In this document: piece after piece, positions 16,394 through 25,666 of the stretch
How the letters are laid out: each line of letters opens with the position of its first letter
Position numbering within the stretch: position 1 is the stretch's first letter
Assembly (NCBI GenBank): GCA_017469795.1
Contig: JAFUFT010000096.1
Location: 1-52,557, forward strand
Reading direction: 5' to 3'
Length of the DNA stretch: 52,557 nt
Source: Oscillospiraceae bacterium
GTDB lineage: Bacteria; Bacillota; Clostridia; Oscillospirales; Oscillospiraceae
The notes under the pieces: generated by a model
What the model was told of the DNA's origin: nothing
The model's input: only the letters and a program-made list of their open reading frames with translations
Databases searched by the model: none
Translations under genes and position numbers: made by a program

Positions 16394-17962
16394 ATGAAAA
16401 AGCCTGTAGTTCTGGTTGTGATGGACGGCGTCGGCCTGGGAGACAAGGGGCCCGGCGATGCGGTTTTTCACGCGAAAACGCCGAATCTCTGCAATCTCCT
16501 GAAGAATAATCCCCATACCCAGCTCAAAGCCCACGGTGACGCGGTGGGACTGCCCACGGACGAGGACATGGGCAACTCTGAAGTGGGCCATAACGCCCTC
16601 GGCTGCGGTCAGATCTACGCCCAGGGCGCGAAACTGGTGGGCGTTAATATTCAGAGTGGGGAGATCTTCCGGTCCGCCGCGTGGCAGGAGCTGACGGACT
16701 GGTGCCGGGACGGCGGCGCCATGCATTTTCTCGGACTGTTGTCCGACGGCAACGTCCACTCCCACATCGACCATCTGATCGCGCTGATCCGGCAGGCCAA
16801 AAAGGATGGAATCCGGCGGGTGTTCTGCCATATCCTGCTGGACGGCCGGGATGTGCCCGCCACCTCCGCGCTGCAGTATGTGGAACAGCTGGAGGGCGTG
16901 CTGGCGGAGCTGAATGATGAAACTTTCTGCGGCAGGATCGCCTCCGGCGGCGGCCGTATGTATATCACCATGGATCGCTATGAGGCGGACTGGGAAATGG
17001 TGAAGCGCGGCTTTGACTGCCACGTCCACGGGGTAGGCCGGGCCTTCCCGAATGCCAAGACCGCCATTGAGACCTACCGGGACGAGACCGGCTGCATCGA
17101 TCAGGACCTTCACGAGTTTGTCATTACGGAGAACGGGCAGCCTGTGGGAGCCGTTCAGCCCGGGGACAGCTTTATTCTCTTCAATTTCCGGGGAGACCGG
17201 GCTCTGGAGATCAGCCGCGCCATGGATGATCCGGATTTCGACAAGTTTGACCGGGGTGATTTCCATGACGTGAAGTATGCCGGTATGCTGGAGTACGACG
17301 GCGACGCCCATATTCCCGGCCGGTTCCTGGTAGAGCCGCCCTGCATCACCAATACCCTGACGGAGCTGCTGGTGGAGCACGGGATCAACGAGTTCGCCCT
17401 CAGCGAGACCCAGAAGTTCGGTCATGTGACTTACTTCTGGAACGGCAACCGCAGCGGAAAGGTCAGCGAGGAACTGGAGACCTATGTGGAGATCCCCTCG
17501 GACAACTGCCCCTTCAATGAAAAACCCGCAATGAAATGCGTGGAGATCGCCGACTGCCTGATCGAAGCCATGGAGAGCCGGAAATACGGATTCCTCCGCT
17601 GTAATTTCCCCAACGGCGACATGGTTGGACACACCGGCGTGTTCGACGCTGTAGTGGAGTCCATGGAAGCGCTGGACAGGCAGCTCGGACGTATCATCGA
17701 CGCTGCGGAGCGGCTGGGTTATACCCTGCTGGTCACCGCGGATCACGGAAACGCCGACGTAATGCTGGAAAAGAACAAAAAAGGCGAATACCAGGTCCGT
17801 ACAGCTCACTCTCTGTCTCCAGTGCCCTTCGTGATGCTGGGCGGGGAGGGAACTCTGAAGGTGCCCCAGCCCGGCCTCGGCCTGGCAAACGTGGCTGCCA
17901 CTGTGGCGGAGCTGCTGGAGATTCCTGCGCCTGCCTGCTGGGAACCTTCCCTTCTGGTGTGA
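16394..17962 (+). CDS. gpmI: 2,3-bisphosphoglycerate-independent phosphoglycerate mutase
   Basis: 522-residue dimanganese enzyme interconverting 3- and 2-phosphoglycerate in glycolysis. Motifs: VVMDGVGLG for the first metal aspartate, catalytic Ser62 in MGNSEVGHNALG, the HSHIDH segment, DGRDVPATSA, and the C-terminal phosphatase-type metal site TADHGNAD. Length matches the family (about 510). AAAGGAG lies 8 nt before the ATG. It is monocistronic, with its own promoter and no other glycolysis gene beside it. Confidence 0.97.
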   Translation: MKKPVVLVVMDGVGLGDKGPGDAVFHAKTPNLCNLLKNNPHTQLKAHGDAVGLPTDEDMGNSEVGHNALGCGQIYAQGAKLVGVNIQSGEIFRSAAWQELTDWCRDGGAMHFLGLLSDGNVHSHIDHLIALIRQAKKDGIRRVFCHILLDGRDVPATSALQYVEQLEGVLAELNDETFCGRIASGGGRMYITMDRYEADWEMVKRGFDCHVHGVGRAFPNAKTAIETYRDETGCIDQDLHEFVITENGQPVGAVQPGDSFILFNFRGDRALEISRAMDDPDFDKFDRGDFHDVKYAGMLEYDGDAHIPGRFLVEPPCITNTLTELLVEHGINEFALSETQKFGHVTYFWNGNRSGKVSEELETYVEIPSDNCPFNEKPAMKCVEIADCLIEAMESRKYGFLRCNFPNGDMVGHTGVFDAVVESMEALDRQLGRIIDAAERLGYTLLVTADHGNADVMLEKNKKGEYQVRTAHSLSPVPFVMLGGEGTLKVPQPGLGLANVAATVAELLEIPAPACWEPSLLV

Positions 17963-17990
17963 TCCCGGAGAGAAACCCGGAAAAAACAAA

Positions 17991-18026
17991 TTTCCTCTTG
18001 TGATTTTCCCGGAAATATAATACAAT
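17991..18026 (+). promoter_or_regulatory. yloU-fakA promoter with TTTCC-N15-GGAAA element
   Basis: TTGTGA (17998-18003), 17-nt spacer, TACAAT (18021-18026). TTTCC at 17991 and GGAAA at 18011 match the gpmI promoter in sequence and spacing, including TTTCCTCTTGT and CCGGAAA. Confidence 0.65.
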
Positions 18027-18079
18027 ATGATGCAGTATCTTTGATATTCACCAAGAGACTGAAAAGGAGGTCAATCCTT

Positions 18080-18433
18080 ATGATGCGTCTGAATACGGAA
18101 AAAGGTGTTGTCACCATCAGCAGCGAGGTGTTTTCCAATATCGCCGGAATGGCTGCCTCCGCGGCGTTCGGTGTCAAGGGAATGGCGGCACGGTCTGTCA
18201 GCGACGGATTGGTGCATCTGCTTCGGCGGGAGTCCATGGACCGCGGCGTTCAGGTCACCTATAATGAAGATGATACCGTAACGATTGATTTGCACATCAT
18301 GGTGGATCACGGTGTCAACATCGCCGCGATCGGCCCCAGTATCATCAATCGTGTGAATTATGAAGTGACCAAAATGACCGGCGTACCGGTCAAGACGGTG
18401 AACGTCTATATCGATTCCATCAGCGTGGACTGA
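18080..18433 (+). CDS. yloU: Asp23/Gls24 family envelope stress-response protein (YloU-like)
   Basis: 117-residue Asp23/Gls24-family protein, with GVVTISSEVFSNIAGMAAS near the start and the C-terminal VNVYIDSISVD strand. The family is cytoplasmic or membrane-associated and linked to cell-envelope homeostasis; the mechanism is not settled. AAGGAGG is 9 nt before ATG 18080 and 12 nt before ATG 18083. It is followed by fakA after 45 nt, the same pairing as yloU-yloV in Bacillus. Confidence 0.92.
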   Translation: MMRLNTEKGVVTISSEVFSNIAGMAASAAFGVKGMAARSVSDGLVHLLRRESMDRGVQVTYNEDDTVTIDLHIMVDHGVNIAAIGPSIINRVNYEVTKMTGVPVKTVNVYIDSISVD

Positions 18434-18478
18434 CAGTTATCACGATGAGAGATTTCTCATCCCGGAGGTGCAACACAT

Positions 18479-20176
18479 TTGAAAGAGTTTATCAGCGGTG
18501 CCGAGCTGAAGTCCATGTTCATCAGCGCGGCCGCTTCCGTGGATCTGAATAAACAGCAGATCAACGATCTGAACGTATTCCCGGTGCCGGACGGCGACAC
18601 AGGAACCAATATGGCCTTGACGCTGGGCAACGCTGCGAAAGAGCTGCAGAAGGCGTCTGATGACATCACCGTCGGACGCTGCTCGGAGATCGCCGCTTCA
18701 GCCCTTCTGCGGGGCGCCAGAGGCAATTCCGGCGTTATTACGTCCCTGCTGTTCCGTGGATTTTCCAAGTACATGAAGGAAAAAACTACCGCCAACGGAC
18801 AGGACTTTGCCGCCGCCCTGAGCAACGGCGTGGAGGCCGCCTACAAGGCGGTCATGAAGCCGGCGGAGGGAACGATTCTGACGGTTTCCCGGGTGTCTGC
18901 GGAGACCGCCACGGAAGCCTGCGCGGAGACCAATGACATTGAGAATATCCTGGATGTGGCTATCGTCAGCGCAAGGGCTGCGCTGGAGGAGACGGTCAAT
19001 CAGAACCCTGTGCTGAAAAAAGCCGGCGTCATCGACGCGGGCGGCAAGGGCTTTGTCCTGATTCTGGAGGCCATGAAGGCGGCCATGCTGGGCAATCCTG
19101 TCGTGGCGGGTGAAGGAACGGAAACGGCGGCGGAAGAAGCACCGATGCCGGCGGATTTTTCCAACTTTACCTTCACCTATGACACGGTGTTTATCGTCCG
19201 AAAGGGCGAGAACTGCGACCTGGAGGCCTACGGGCGCTATCTCGACAGCATCGGCGACAGTCTGGTGATCGGCGAGGACGACGAGGTCTTCAAGGTCCAT
19301 GTGCATACCGACATTCCCGGCGCCGCCCTGACGGAGGCTGCAAAGCACGGCGTGCTGGAACTGGCTAAGATCGAGAATATGCGGACCCAGGTCGAGGACG
19401 TCGCTGCAGGCCGGAAGGCCATGACCACCGATGATCTTGAGCAGATCGAGGAGGAGCTGGAGCAGCAGGAGGAGTGGACTCCCGGCAGCCACGACGTCCG
19501 CAAGATCGCTGCGCCGGAAAAGAAATACGGCGTGGTGGCCGTATGCGCCGGCGAAGGGATCGCCGCTATGTTCCGGGATCTGGGCGTGGATCAGATCGTC
19601 TTCGGCGGTCAGACCATGAACCCCTCCACGGAGGATATCCTCAAGAAGATCGACGCCACTCCCTCTGAGGTGGTCATCGTGCTTCCCAATAATAAAAACA
19701 TCCTGATGGCCGCAGAGCAATGCAAGCGCCTGAGCGAAAAGCAGGTGGTCGTGCTGCCCACCGCCACGGTTCCCCAGGGAATCACGGCCATGCTGAATCT
19801 GGATCCCTCTGCCTCTGTGGAGGAAAACGAAGCCACGATGACTGACGCCATTCAGGGCGTAACCACCATGCAGGTGACCTATGCGGCGCGCAACTCTGAT
19901 TTTGACGGATATGCCATCAGCGCAGGAGATTATCTCGCCCTTTGCGGCGGCGCGCTGTTCGGCACTGACCGCAGCATCGACATCCTGCTCGGCGGCTTGG
20001 CGAAAAAGGCCAGTGAGCTCGGCAGTGAGTTCATCACCATTTTTTATGGGGAAGACACCACGGAGGAAGAGGCCAAAAAGGCCGGCGAGATCTTCGCCGC
20101 GGTCTGCCCGGACGCGGAGGTCACCGTGCTCTCAGGCGGCCAGCCTGTATACTATTACCTGATCTCTGTTGAGTAA
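18479..20176 (+). CDS. fakA: Fatty acid kinase subunit A (YloV/DAK2-DegV fusion)
   Basis: 565-residue protein. The N-terminal DhaL/DAK2 ATP-binding domain (about 8-205) has VFPVPDGDTGTNM for Mg-ATP and LRGARGNSGVI. A central domain and a DegV-like C-terminal part (about 340-565) follow. FakA phosphorylates fatty acids carried by FakB proteins, feeding exogenous fatty acids into phospholipid synthesis. No fakB is visible in the window. It starts at TTG 18479 with GGAGGTG 8 nt upstream. A perfect 15-bp terminator follows. Confidence 0.94.
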   Translation: MKEFISGAELKSMFISAAASVDLNKQQINDLNVFPVPDGDTGTNMALTLGNAAKELQKASDDITVGRCSEIAASALLRGARGNSGVITSLLFRGFSKYMKEKTTANGQDFAAALSNGVEAAYKAVMKPAEGTILTVSRVSAETATEACAETNDIENILDVAIVSARAALEETVNQNPVLKKAGVIDAGGKGFVLILEAMKAAMLGNPVVAGEGTETAAEEAPMPADFSNFTFTYDTVFIVRKGENCDLEAYGRYLDSIGDSLVIGEDDEVFKVHVHTDIPGAALTEAAKHGVLELAKIENMRTQVEDVAAGRKAMTTDDLEQIEEELEQQEEWTPGSHDVRKIAAPEKKYGVVAVCAGEGIAAMFRDLGVDQIVFGGQTMNPSTEDILKKIDATPSEVVIVLPNNKNILMAAEQCKRLSEKQVVVLPTATVPQGITAMLNLDPSASVEENEATMTDAIQGVTTMQVTYAARNSDFDGYAISAGDYLALCGGALFGTDRSIDILLGGLAKKASELGSEFITIFYGEDTTEEEAKKAGEIFAAVCPDAEVTVLSGGQPVYYYLISVE

Positions 20177-20178
20177 TC

Positions 20179-20214
20179 AAAAGCCCACAAAGCCTGTCTG
20201 CTTTGTGGGCTTTT
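20179..20214 (+). terminator. Terminator after fakA
   Basis: A 15-bp perfect stem: AAAAGCCCACAAAGC (20179-20193) with GCTTTGTGGGCTTTT (20200-20214), loop CTGTCT. The T-rich end is part of the stem. Confidence 0.93.
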
Positions 20215-20253
20215 CGAGATGCGCCGGACTCCGGCGAAAGGAGCATGGAAGAG

Positions 20254-21669
20254 ATGAAAGTGCTTTATGCGGTCAGCGAGGCGTTCCCGTTCGCGAAATA
20301 CGGCGGACTCGGAGAGGTCGCCGGCGAGTATCCGAAGGCGATGGCGGCCCGGGGCGTTGATATCCGTGTGGTGATGCCCCTGTATCAGGGGATTTCGGAT
20401 GTCTATCGGGAGCAGATGGAGTTCATGATCAGCTATCCGGTGGATCTCGCTCTGGAGACGGCGTTCTGCGGACTCTATAAAATGGAATATGAAGGCGTGA
20501 TCTGGTATTTCATTGAAAATGAACGCTGCTTCGGGCGGGAAAGGCTTTACGGCTATCCGGACGACGATATGCGCTTCGCGTTTTTCTCCAAGGCGGTGTG
20601 CGCGATGCTGCGGTATCTGGACTGGCGTCCGGAGCTGATCCACTGCAACGACTGGCAGACGGCGCTGGTTCCCTTTTATCTGCGGGATTACTATGCGCAG
20701 AACCAATCCTTCCGTCCCATCAAAACGGTGTTCACCATCCACAACGTGGAGTTCCAGGGGGATTTCAGCTATGAGACGCTGACAGATGTGTTCGGCCTGT
20801 CGGGGATCCTGTTTGCCGAAGGGACCATGGAACTCGACGGCAATGTCAATCTGATGAAGGGGGCGATCGAAACGGCGGACTGCCTGACCACGGTCAGCCC
20901 CACCTATGCCCGGGAACTGACGGCGCCGGACGCTGCCGGACCGCTGGCGGAGGTGATCCTGAGCCATGAGATCCACGGAATCCGGAACGGGATCCCGGAG
21001 GATGCCGGACCGGACCGCAGCGCGCTAGTCAGATTCCCCTACGACCAAAACAGCCTCGCAACGAAACGCAAAAATAAGCGGTTCATGCAGGAAAACAGGG
21101 GCCTTGCTGTGGAAGAATCTGCCGCGGTATTCGGCTGTGTCAGCCGTCTGCTGCCCCGAAAGGGGATGGATCTTCTGGCGCAGGCGATCCCGGCATTCCT
21201 GGAGCGCGGCTGTGAGCTGGTGATGACGGGCGACGGCCAGAAGGATATCCTGGAGCAGATGCAGGCGCTCCAGGCCCGCTACCCGGACAGAATGGCGATC
21301 CTGCCGTATACCGAAGAAAACGCCGCGGAGATTTTTGCCGGGGCGGACTTCCTGCTGATGCCATCCCTTGAGGAACCCTGCGGCACGGCGCAGATGCAGG
21401 CCATGCGCTACGGGACGGTCCCTGTGGTGCGTTCCACCGGCGGACTCCGGGATACGGTCGCACCCTATGACAGCGGTCATCCTCAGGGCTGCGGCCTTGT
21501 GTTTGCTGAATTCACGGCTCAGGCACTCACAGAGGCTCTGGAGCGGGCGGAAACCCTGTATCTGAACCGGGATGCCATGGAAAGACTTCAGCGCCGGGGA
21601 ATGGAGACAGACGTCTCCTGGAGGAAACCGGCGGAAGAGTATCAGACATTATATGAATCTCTGTTATAA
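20254..21669 (+). CDS. glgA: Glycogen/starch synthase, ADP-glucose type (GT5)
   Basis: 471-residue GT5 glycosyltransferase that extends alpha-1,4-glucan from ADP-glucose. The N-terminus MKVLYAVSEAFPFAKYGGLGEV carries the conserved ADP-glucose-binding K-x-GGL. IHCNDWQTALVP, FTIHNVEFQG and, in the C-terminal lobe, LMPSLEEPCGTAQMQAMRYGT with the catalytic Glu are present. ATG 20245 is only 1 nt after AAAGGAG; ATG 20254 is 10 nt after it and family-like, so I chose 20254. No promoter was recognised between the fakA terminator and this gene, and glgC, glgB and glgP are absent from the window. Confidence 0.93.
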   Translation: MKVLYAVSEAFPFAKYGGLGEVAGEYPKAMAARGVDIRVVMPLYQGISDVYREQMEFMISYPVDLALETAFCGLYKMEYEGVIWYFIENERCFGRERLYGYPDDDMRFAFFSKAVCAMLRYLDWRPELIHCNDWQTALVPFYLRDYYAQNQSFRPIKTVFTIHNVEFQGDFSYETLTDVFGLSGILFAEGTMELDGNVNLMKGAIETADCLTTVSPTYARELTAPDAAGPLAEVILSHEIHGIRNGIPEDAGPDRSALVRFPYDQNSLATKRKNKRFMQENRGLAVEESAAVFGCVSRLLPRKGMDLLAQAIPAFLERGCELVMTGDGQKDILEQMQALQARYPDRMAILPYTEENAAEIFAGADFLLMPSLEEPCGTAQMQAMRYGTVPVVRSTGGLRDTVAPYDSGHPQGCGLVFAEFTAQALTEALERAETLYLNRDAMERLQRRGMETDVSWRKPAEEYQTLYESLL

Positions 21670-21673
21670 ATGG

Positions 21674-21707
21674 ATCAGCCCGGACCAGCGTCCGGGCTGA
21701 TGCTTTT
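21674..21707 (+). terminator. Terminator after glgA, abutting the asnB stop
   Basis: ATCAGCCCGGA (21674-21684) pairs perfectly with TCCGGGCTGAT (21691-21701), then GCTTTT. It lies between convergent glgA and asnB and its tail overlaps the last bases of asnB. The minus-strand side has only a weak T-run. Confidence 0.85.
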
Positions 21708-23517
21708 ACAGGATCACACTGACGTTGCGAACCCGCATCCAGTGGGCCATCTGAAGGAAATAGGCGATGGTCTGGGGCGTCGTCATCAGTTGTCCGTACC
21801 AGGGCTGACTCCGGTCCTCGCTGCACAGGTCCAGAAGCGCATCCTTTTTCAGGAATGCCAGCAGGGGAGAATTGGTGCCCTGAAGCTCCTGACGGAGCAG
21901 GTCAGAGACTGCGGCCATATAATCGGGGTTCCAGGTCTTCGGATAGGGACTCTTTTTTCGTGCTGTGATCTCCGCGGGCAGAAGGTCCCGGAACGCGTAC
22001 CGAAGGAGACCCTTTTCGCGTCCTTTGTAATCCTTATAGGACCAGGGCACGCGGTAGAGATATTCCACGATGCGCTTGTCGCAGAACGGGACCCGGATCT
22101 CCAGCCCGGACCACATCGACATTCGATCCTTGCGGTCCAGAAGTGTCTGCATGAACCACCGGAGATTGAGCACCATCATTTCCTTCATTCTTTTTTCCAG
22201 CGGCGTCAGTCCGGGCGTGAGGTCTGCGGAAGACAGCGTCTCTTCGTACCGCCTCCGCACAAACTCATCCGGATCCTCCCAGTCGAGAAGCTCCTGCCGC
22301 GCGAAGGAGGCACGGTAACGGGTCGTCTGCGCCCAGGGGAATCCGTTGATCGCTCTGATCTCCGGGTCCCGGTACCAGGGATAGCCTCCGAATATCTCGT
22401 CCGCGCACTCCCCGGACAGGATCACGGTGACGTATTCCCGTACTGCCCGGCTCAGGAGCAGCATAGAGCTGTCTACGTCTGCCATACCGGGAAGGTCCCG
22501 GGCTTCCGCCGCCTCCATAAGACCGGACACCAGTGCGTCCGTATCCAGAATGATGTGATGCCCGCCCGCATGGATGGCTTCTTCCATGATGCCGATGAAA
22601 TGAGCGTCGGAATTTGGCTGGAACTTTGTTGACCGGAAATACCGGTCGTTATCCCGGTAATCCACGGAGAACGTGTCAACGCCGCCTCTTTCCCGGGCGG
22701 CCACCGCAGAGATGATGGACGAGTCCAGACCGCCGGACAAAAAGGTGCCCAAGGGAACGTCGGACACGAGCTGCCTGCGGATGGCGTCCTCCACCAGAAA
22801 GCGGGTGTGCTCAACGCACGCTTCAAAGGAGTCCTCACAGGGACCGTCCCGGAGCGTCCAGTACGGCGTCATGGTCAGCCCACGTTCGTCGAAGGTCCCC
22901 ATGTATCCGGGAAGCACTTCGAATACGTTTCGGAACACGCCGCATCCCGGGGTTCTGCCCGGCCCCAAAAACATCAGGTCATATAGTCCTCTGGCGTCCA
23001 CCTCCGGCTGGATTTCCGGGAACAGGAGCAGTGTCTTGAGTTCGGAGGCAAAAAACATAGTGTCTCCCCGCAGCGCGTAAAACAGCGGCTTGACGCCCAT
23101 GGGGTCCCGCGCGATAAAGAGGCTTTGGTTCCGCGCGTCCCAGACGGCGAAGGAAAAGATACCGTTGAGCCGCTCCGGCGTCCCAGCGCCCCACCGCAGA
23201 TAGGCCCGCAAAAGGACCTCGGTGTCCGAGTGGGTTGTAAAGTGTTCGCCCAGCGATTCCAGCTCCGTTCTCAGATCGCCGGCGTTGTAGAGCTCCCCGT
23301 TGTAGGCAATGGTACACGGCCCGATGGTCATTGGCTGCTGTCCATGTTCCGGGTCGATCACGCACAGCCGCCGGTGCAGCAGCGTGCAGCGTGAGTCGGC
23401 AAACAAACCCGCCTGATCCGGTCCCCGGCGCTCCATGCTGCGCAGTATCTGCCCATAAAAATGCTCCGGCCGCGGAGCAAGGCCCTTCAGCCGGATCTCT
23501 CCTGCAATTCCGCACAT
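21706..23517 (-). CDS. asnB: Asparagine synthetase (glutamine-hydrolysing)
   Basis: 603-residue AsnB, ATP-dependent conversion of Asp to Asn with Gln as nitrogen donor. The N-terminal class-II glutaminase has nucleophile Cys2 (MCGIAGEI), with RRLCVID and YNGELYN. The C-terminal synthetase domain has the pyrophosphate loop FLSGGLDSS and SGECADEIFGGYPWY. The start codon sits directly after a hairpin and TTTTTT, with GGAGGGA of the hairpin arm as ribosome site. No separate promoter was found in the 57-bp gap to recG, so expression probably depends on read-through or on a promoter inside recG. Confidence 0.96.
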   Translation of the reverse strand: MCGIAGEIRLKGLAPRPEHFYGQILRSMERRGPDQAGLFADSRCTLLHRRLCVIDPEHGQQPMTIGPCTIAYNGELYNAGDLRTELESLGEHFTTHSDTEVLLRAYLRWGAGTPERLNGIFSFAVWDARNQSLFIARDPMGVKPLFYALRGDTMFFASELKTLLLFPEIQPEVDARGLYDLMFLGPGRTPGCGVFRNVFEVLPGYMGTFDERGLTMTPYWTLRDGPCEDSFEACVEHTRFLVEDAIRRQLVSDVPLGTFLSGGLDSSIISAVAARERGGVDTFSVDYRDNDRYFRSTKFQPNSDAHFIGIMEEAIHAGGHHIILDTDALVSGLMEAAEARDLPGMADVDSSMLLLSRAVREYVTVILSGECADEIFGGYPWYRDPEIRAINGFPWAQTTRYRASFARQELLDWEDPDEFVRRRYEETLSSADLTPGLTPLEKRMKEMMVLNLRWFMQTLLDRKDRMSMWSGLEIRVPFCDKRIVEYLYRVPWSYKDYKGREKGLLRYAFRDLLPAEITARKKSPYPKTWNPDYMAAVSDLLRQELQGTNSPLLAFLKKDALLDLCSEDRSQPWYGQLMTTPQTIAYFLQMAHWMRVRNVSVIL

Positions 23518-23567
23518 AAAAAATCCCTCCTGAAACCTGTCTCTTTCAGACTATGAATCAGGAGGGA
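23518..23567 (-). terminator. recG terminator / asnB leader hairpin
   Basis: On the minus strand TCCCTCCTGA (23567-23558) pairs perfectly with TCAGGAGGGA (23533-23524) around a 24-nt loop. TTTTTT (23523-23518) follows, then directly the asnB ATG (23517). The 3' arm GGAGGGA is the asnB Shine-Dalgarno, so pairing would both favour termination and hide the ribosome site. Confidence 0.8.
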
Positions 23568-23574
23568 TAATTGT

Positions 23575-25608
23575 TCAGTTGAAGGTGTCGTCGGCCCGGT
23601 CGAACAGCTCCCGCACCCGGTCGAACAGCGGCCCGTAGGCGGGATCCTCCGGATCGGGATGCGTCGAAAGGAAGGAATCCGCTGCAGCCTGGGCCTGTTT
23701 CAAAACTGTCAGATCCTCTGCCAGAGAGGCGTTCTTGAACACGGGAAGGCCGCTTTGCCGCTGCCCGAAGAAATCGCCGGGGCCCCGGAGATCCAGATCC
23801 TGCTGAGAGATGGCGAAACCGTCGTTGGTCTGGCACAGCGCCTGAAGACGTTTCCTGGTTTCCGGATTCCGGTTGTCGGAGACGAGCACACAGTAGGACT
23901 GCTCGGAGTTCCGGCCTACCCGGCCCCGCAGCTGATGCAGCTGGCTCAGACCGAACCGGTCCGCGTCCTCTACGATCATCAGTGTCGCGTTTTTCACATC
24001 CACCCCCACTTCGATCACCGTGGTGGCAACCAGAATATCCGTCTCATGGGCAAGGAACTGGGCCATGGCGTAATCCTTTGCCTCGGACCGGAGTTTCCCG
24101 TGCACCAAACCCACCCGAAGATCCGGGAATGTATTCTGCATGGTCTCAAACATGGTCTCCGCAGCGGTGAGACTGGTGTCCTCGTTCTCCTCCACGGCAG
24201 GGCAGACGATGTAGACCTGATGTCCGGCGTCCACCTGTTTCCGGATAAACCCGTTGAGCCGTTCACGGTAGCCACTGCTGACGAGGAACGTCTCGATGCT
24301 CTGCCTGCCGGGGGGCAGTTCATCGATCACGGACACGTCCAGATCGCCATAGAGGATCAGAGCAAGGGTCCTGGGAATGGGGGTAGCGGAGAGGACCAGC
24401 ATATGCGGCGCGTTGCCCTTTGCGGCCAGTGCCGCGCGCTGGCGGACGCCGAAGCGGTGCTGCTCGTCGATCACCACCAGACCCAGATTGTAAAAATCGG
24501 TGGTGTTTGTAAAGAGGGCGTGGGTGCCGATCACGATCTTTACGGCGCCCACCGCCACATAGTCCATCAGCCGCCGGCGCTTTGCCCCGGCCAGAGAGCC
24601 GGTAATCAGTGCGCATTGGATCCCCAGCGGTTCCAGAAAAGCCGAGATCGTCTGATAGTGCTGGGCCGCGAGCAATTCCGTCGGCGCCATCAAAGCTGCC
24701 TGACAGCCGTTTTCCACGGCCTGAAGCATGGCGCCCAGGGCCACCATGGTCTTGCCGGAGCCCACGTCGCCCTGCAACAGGCGGTTCATAGGCCGCCCGG
24801 AGGAGAGATCTGCAGAGATCTCGTCCAATGACCGCTGCTGCGCGGCGGTAAAAGAAAAAGGAAGACATGCATAGAAGGATCGCGGAACAGGCAAGGGACA
24901 TGGATAGTGGCTCTCCCGGTCCCGGCGGGCTTTCATCATGGAAATGCCGAGGGCGTACAGGAAAAATTCCTCAAACACCAGCCGCTCCCGGGCCAGCTTC
25001 AGAGTTTCCGGCGAGGTGGGCCGGTGGACCTCCGTATAGGCGGGGCGCAGCGGCATAAAGCCGTCCATCAGGTCCCGGGGCAGATAGTCCGGCAGCTGCT
25101 CCTGCTCCATGGCCTGAAAGATCAGATTCTGCAGTGCCTTGGAGGAGAGCCCTTTTGTCAGAGGATAGATCGGGATCACGCAGCGCGTCACCACCGGCGG
25201 CCCATCCAGGCGCTCCACCACGGGGTTGAGGATCTGCTTTCCCTTTTCGTCTCCGGTCAGGGTTCCGTAGAAGCAGTAGGTCTCGCCGGCCTGCAGATTT
25301 TTGCTCATCCAGGGCTGGTTGAACCAGGTGACGCGAATTTTAGCGGAGCTGTCGGCAATGCTGCAGCGGGTGGAGTTCAGACCGCGCCGGATGTAGCTGG
25401 TCCTTGGCTGGGTGACCACCATGGCGGTAAAGCACCGGGGTTCTCCGGGGATCAGCTCAGAGATGGTGCAGAGTTTTGTCCGGTCCTCATAGGTCCGCGG
25501 AAAATAGGTGATCAGATCCTCCAGCGTTCGGATCCCCAGCTTTTCCAGCAGCGCGGCCTTGGAGCGGCCTACGCCTCTCAGCATGGTGACGGCGTCTGAT
25601 AATGCCAT
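23575..25608 (-). CDS. recG: ATP-dependent DNA helicase RecG
   Basis: 677-residue RecG, the fork-remodelling and branch-migration helicase. The N-terminal wedge/OB domain (ITYFPRTYEDRT near the start) precedes the helicase core, with Walker A QGDVGSGKT, DEQH box VIDEQHRFG, LSATPIPRT, and motif VI QLRGRVGRNSEQS. Length is typical (about 680). GGAGGTG lies before ATG 25608. In Bacillus recG follows yloV (fakA) after the sda genes; here it is nearby but on the opposite strand, pointing to a local rearrangement. Confidence 0.96.
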   Translation of the reverse strand: MALSDAVTMLRGVGRSKAALLEKLGIRTLEDLITYFPRTYEDRTKLCTISELIPGEPRCFTAMVVTQPRTSYIRRGLNSTRCSIADSSAKIRVTWFNQPWMSKNLQAGETYCFYGTLTGDEKGKQILNPVVERLDGPPVVTRCVIPIYPLTKGLSSKALQNLIFQAMEQEQLPDYLPRDLMDGFMPLRPAYTEVHRPTSPETLKLARERLVFEEFFLYALGISMMKARRDRESHYPCPLPVPRSFYACLPFSFTAAQQRSLDEISADLSSGRPMNRLLQGDVGSGKTMVALGAMLQAVENGCQAALMAPTELLAAQHYQTISAFLEPLGIQCALITGSLAGAKRRRLMDYVAVGAVKIVIGTHALFTNTTDFYNLGLVVIDEQHRFGVRQRAALAAKGNAPHMLVLSATPIPRTLALILYGDLDVSVIDELPPGRQSIETFLVSSGYRERLNGFIRKQVDAGHQVYIVCPAVEENEDTSLTAAETMFETMQNTFPDLRVGLVHGKLRSEAKDYAMAQFLAHETDILVATTVIEVGVDVKNATLMIVEDADRFGLSQLHQLRGRVGRNSEQSYCVLVSDNRNPETRKRLQALCQTNDGFAISQQDLDLRGPGDFFGQRQSGLPVFKNASLAEDLTVLKQAQAAADSFLSTHPDPEDPAYGPLFDRVRELFDRADDTFN

Positions 25609-25623
25609 GGTGCTTCACCTCCG

Positions 25624-25651
25624 AAAAGAACGGCGGAGATCCGCCGTTCTT
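25624..25651 (-). terminator. Terminator after the malic enzyme gene
   Basis: Minus-strand stem AAGAACGGCGG (25651-25641) with CCGCCGTTCTT (25636-25626), a 4-nt loop, then TTTT at its foot. It sits 15-43 nt after the malic enzyme stop and just before the recG ribosome site. Confidence 0.8.
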
Positions 25652-25666
25652 GGATTTCAGTATCGG

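Noticed and set aside
16367..18025. 552-codon open frame opposite gpmI
   Set aside because: Fully antisense to a clear phosphoglycerate mutase with an intact catalytic site; composition is His/Gln/Arg-rich as in shadow frames.
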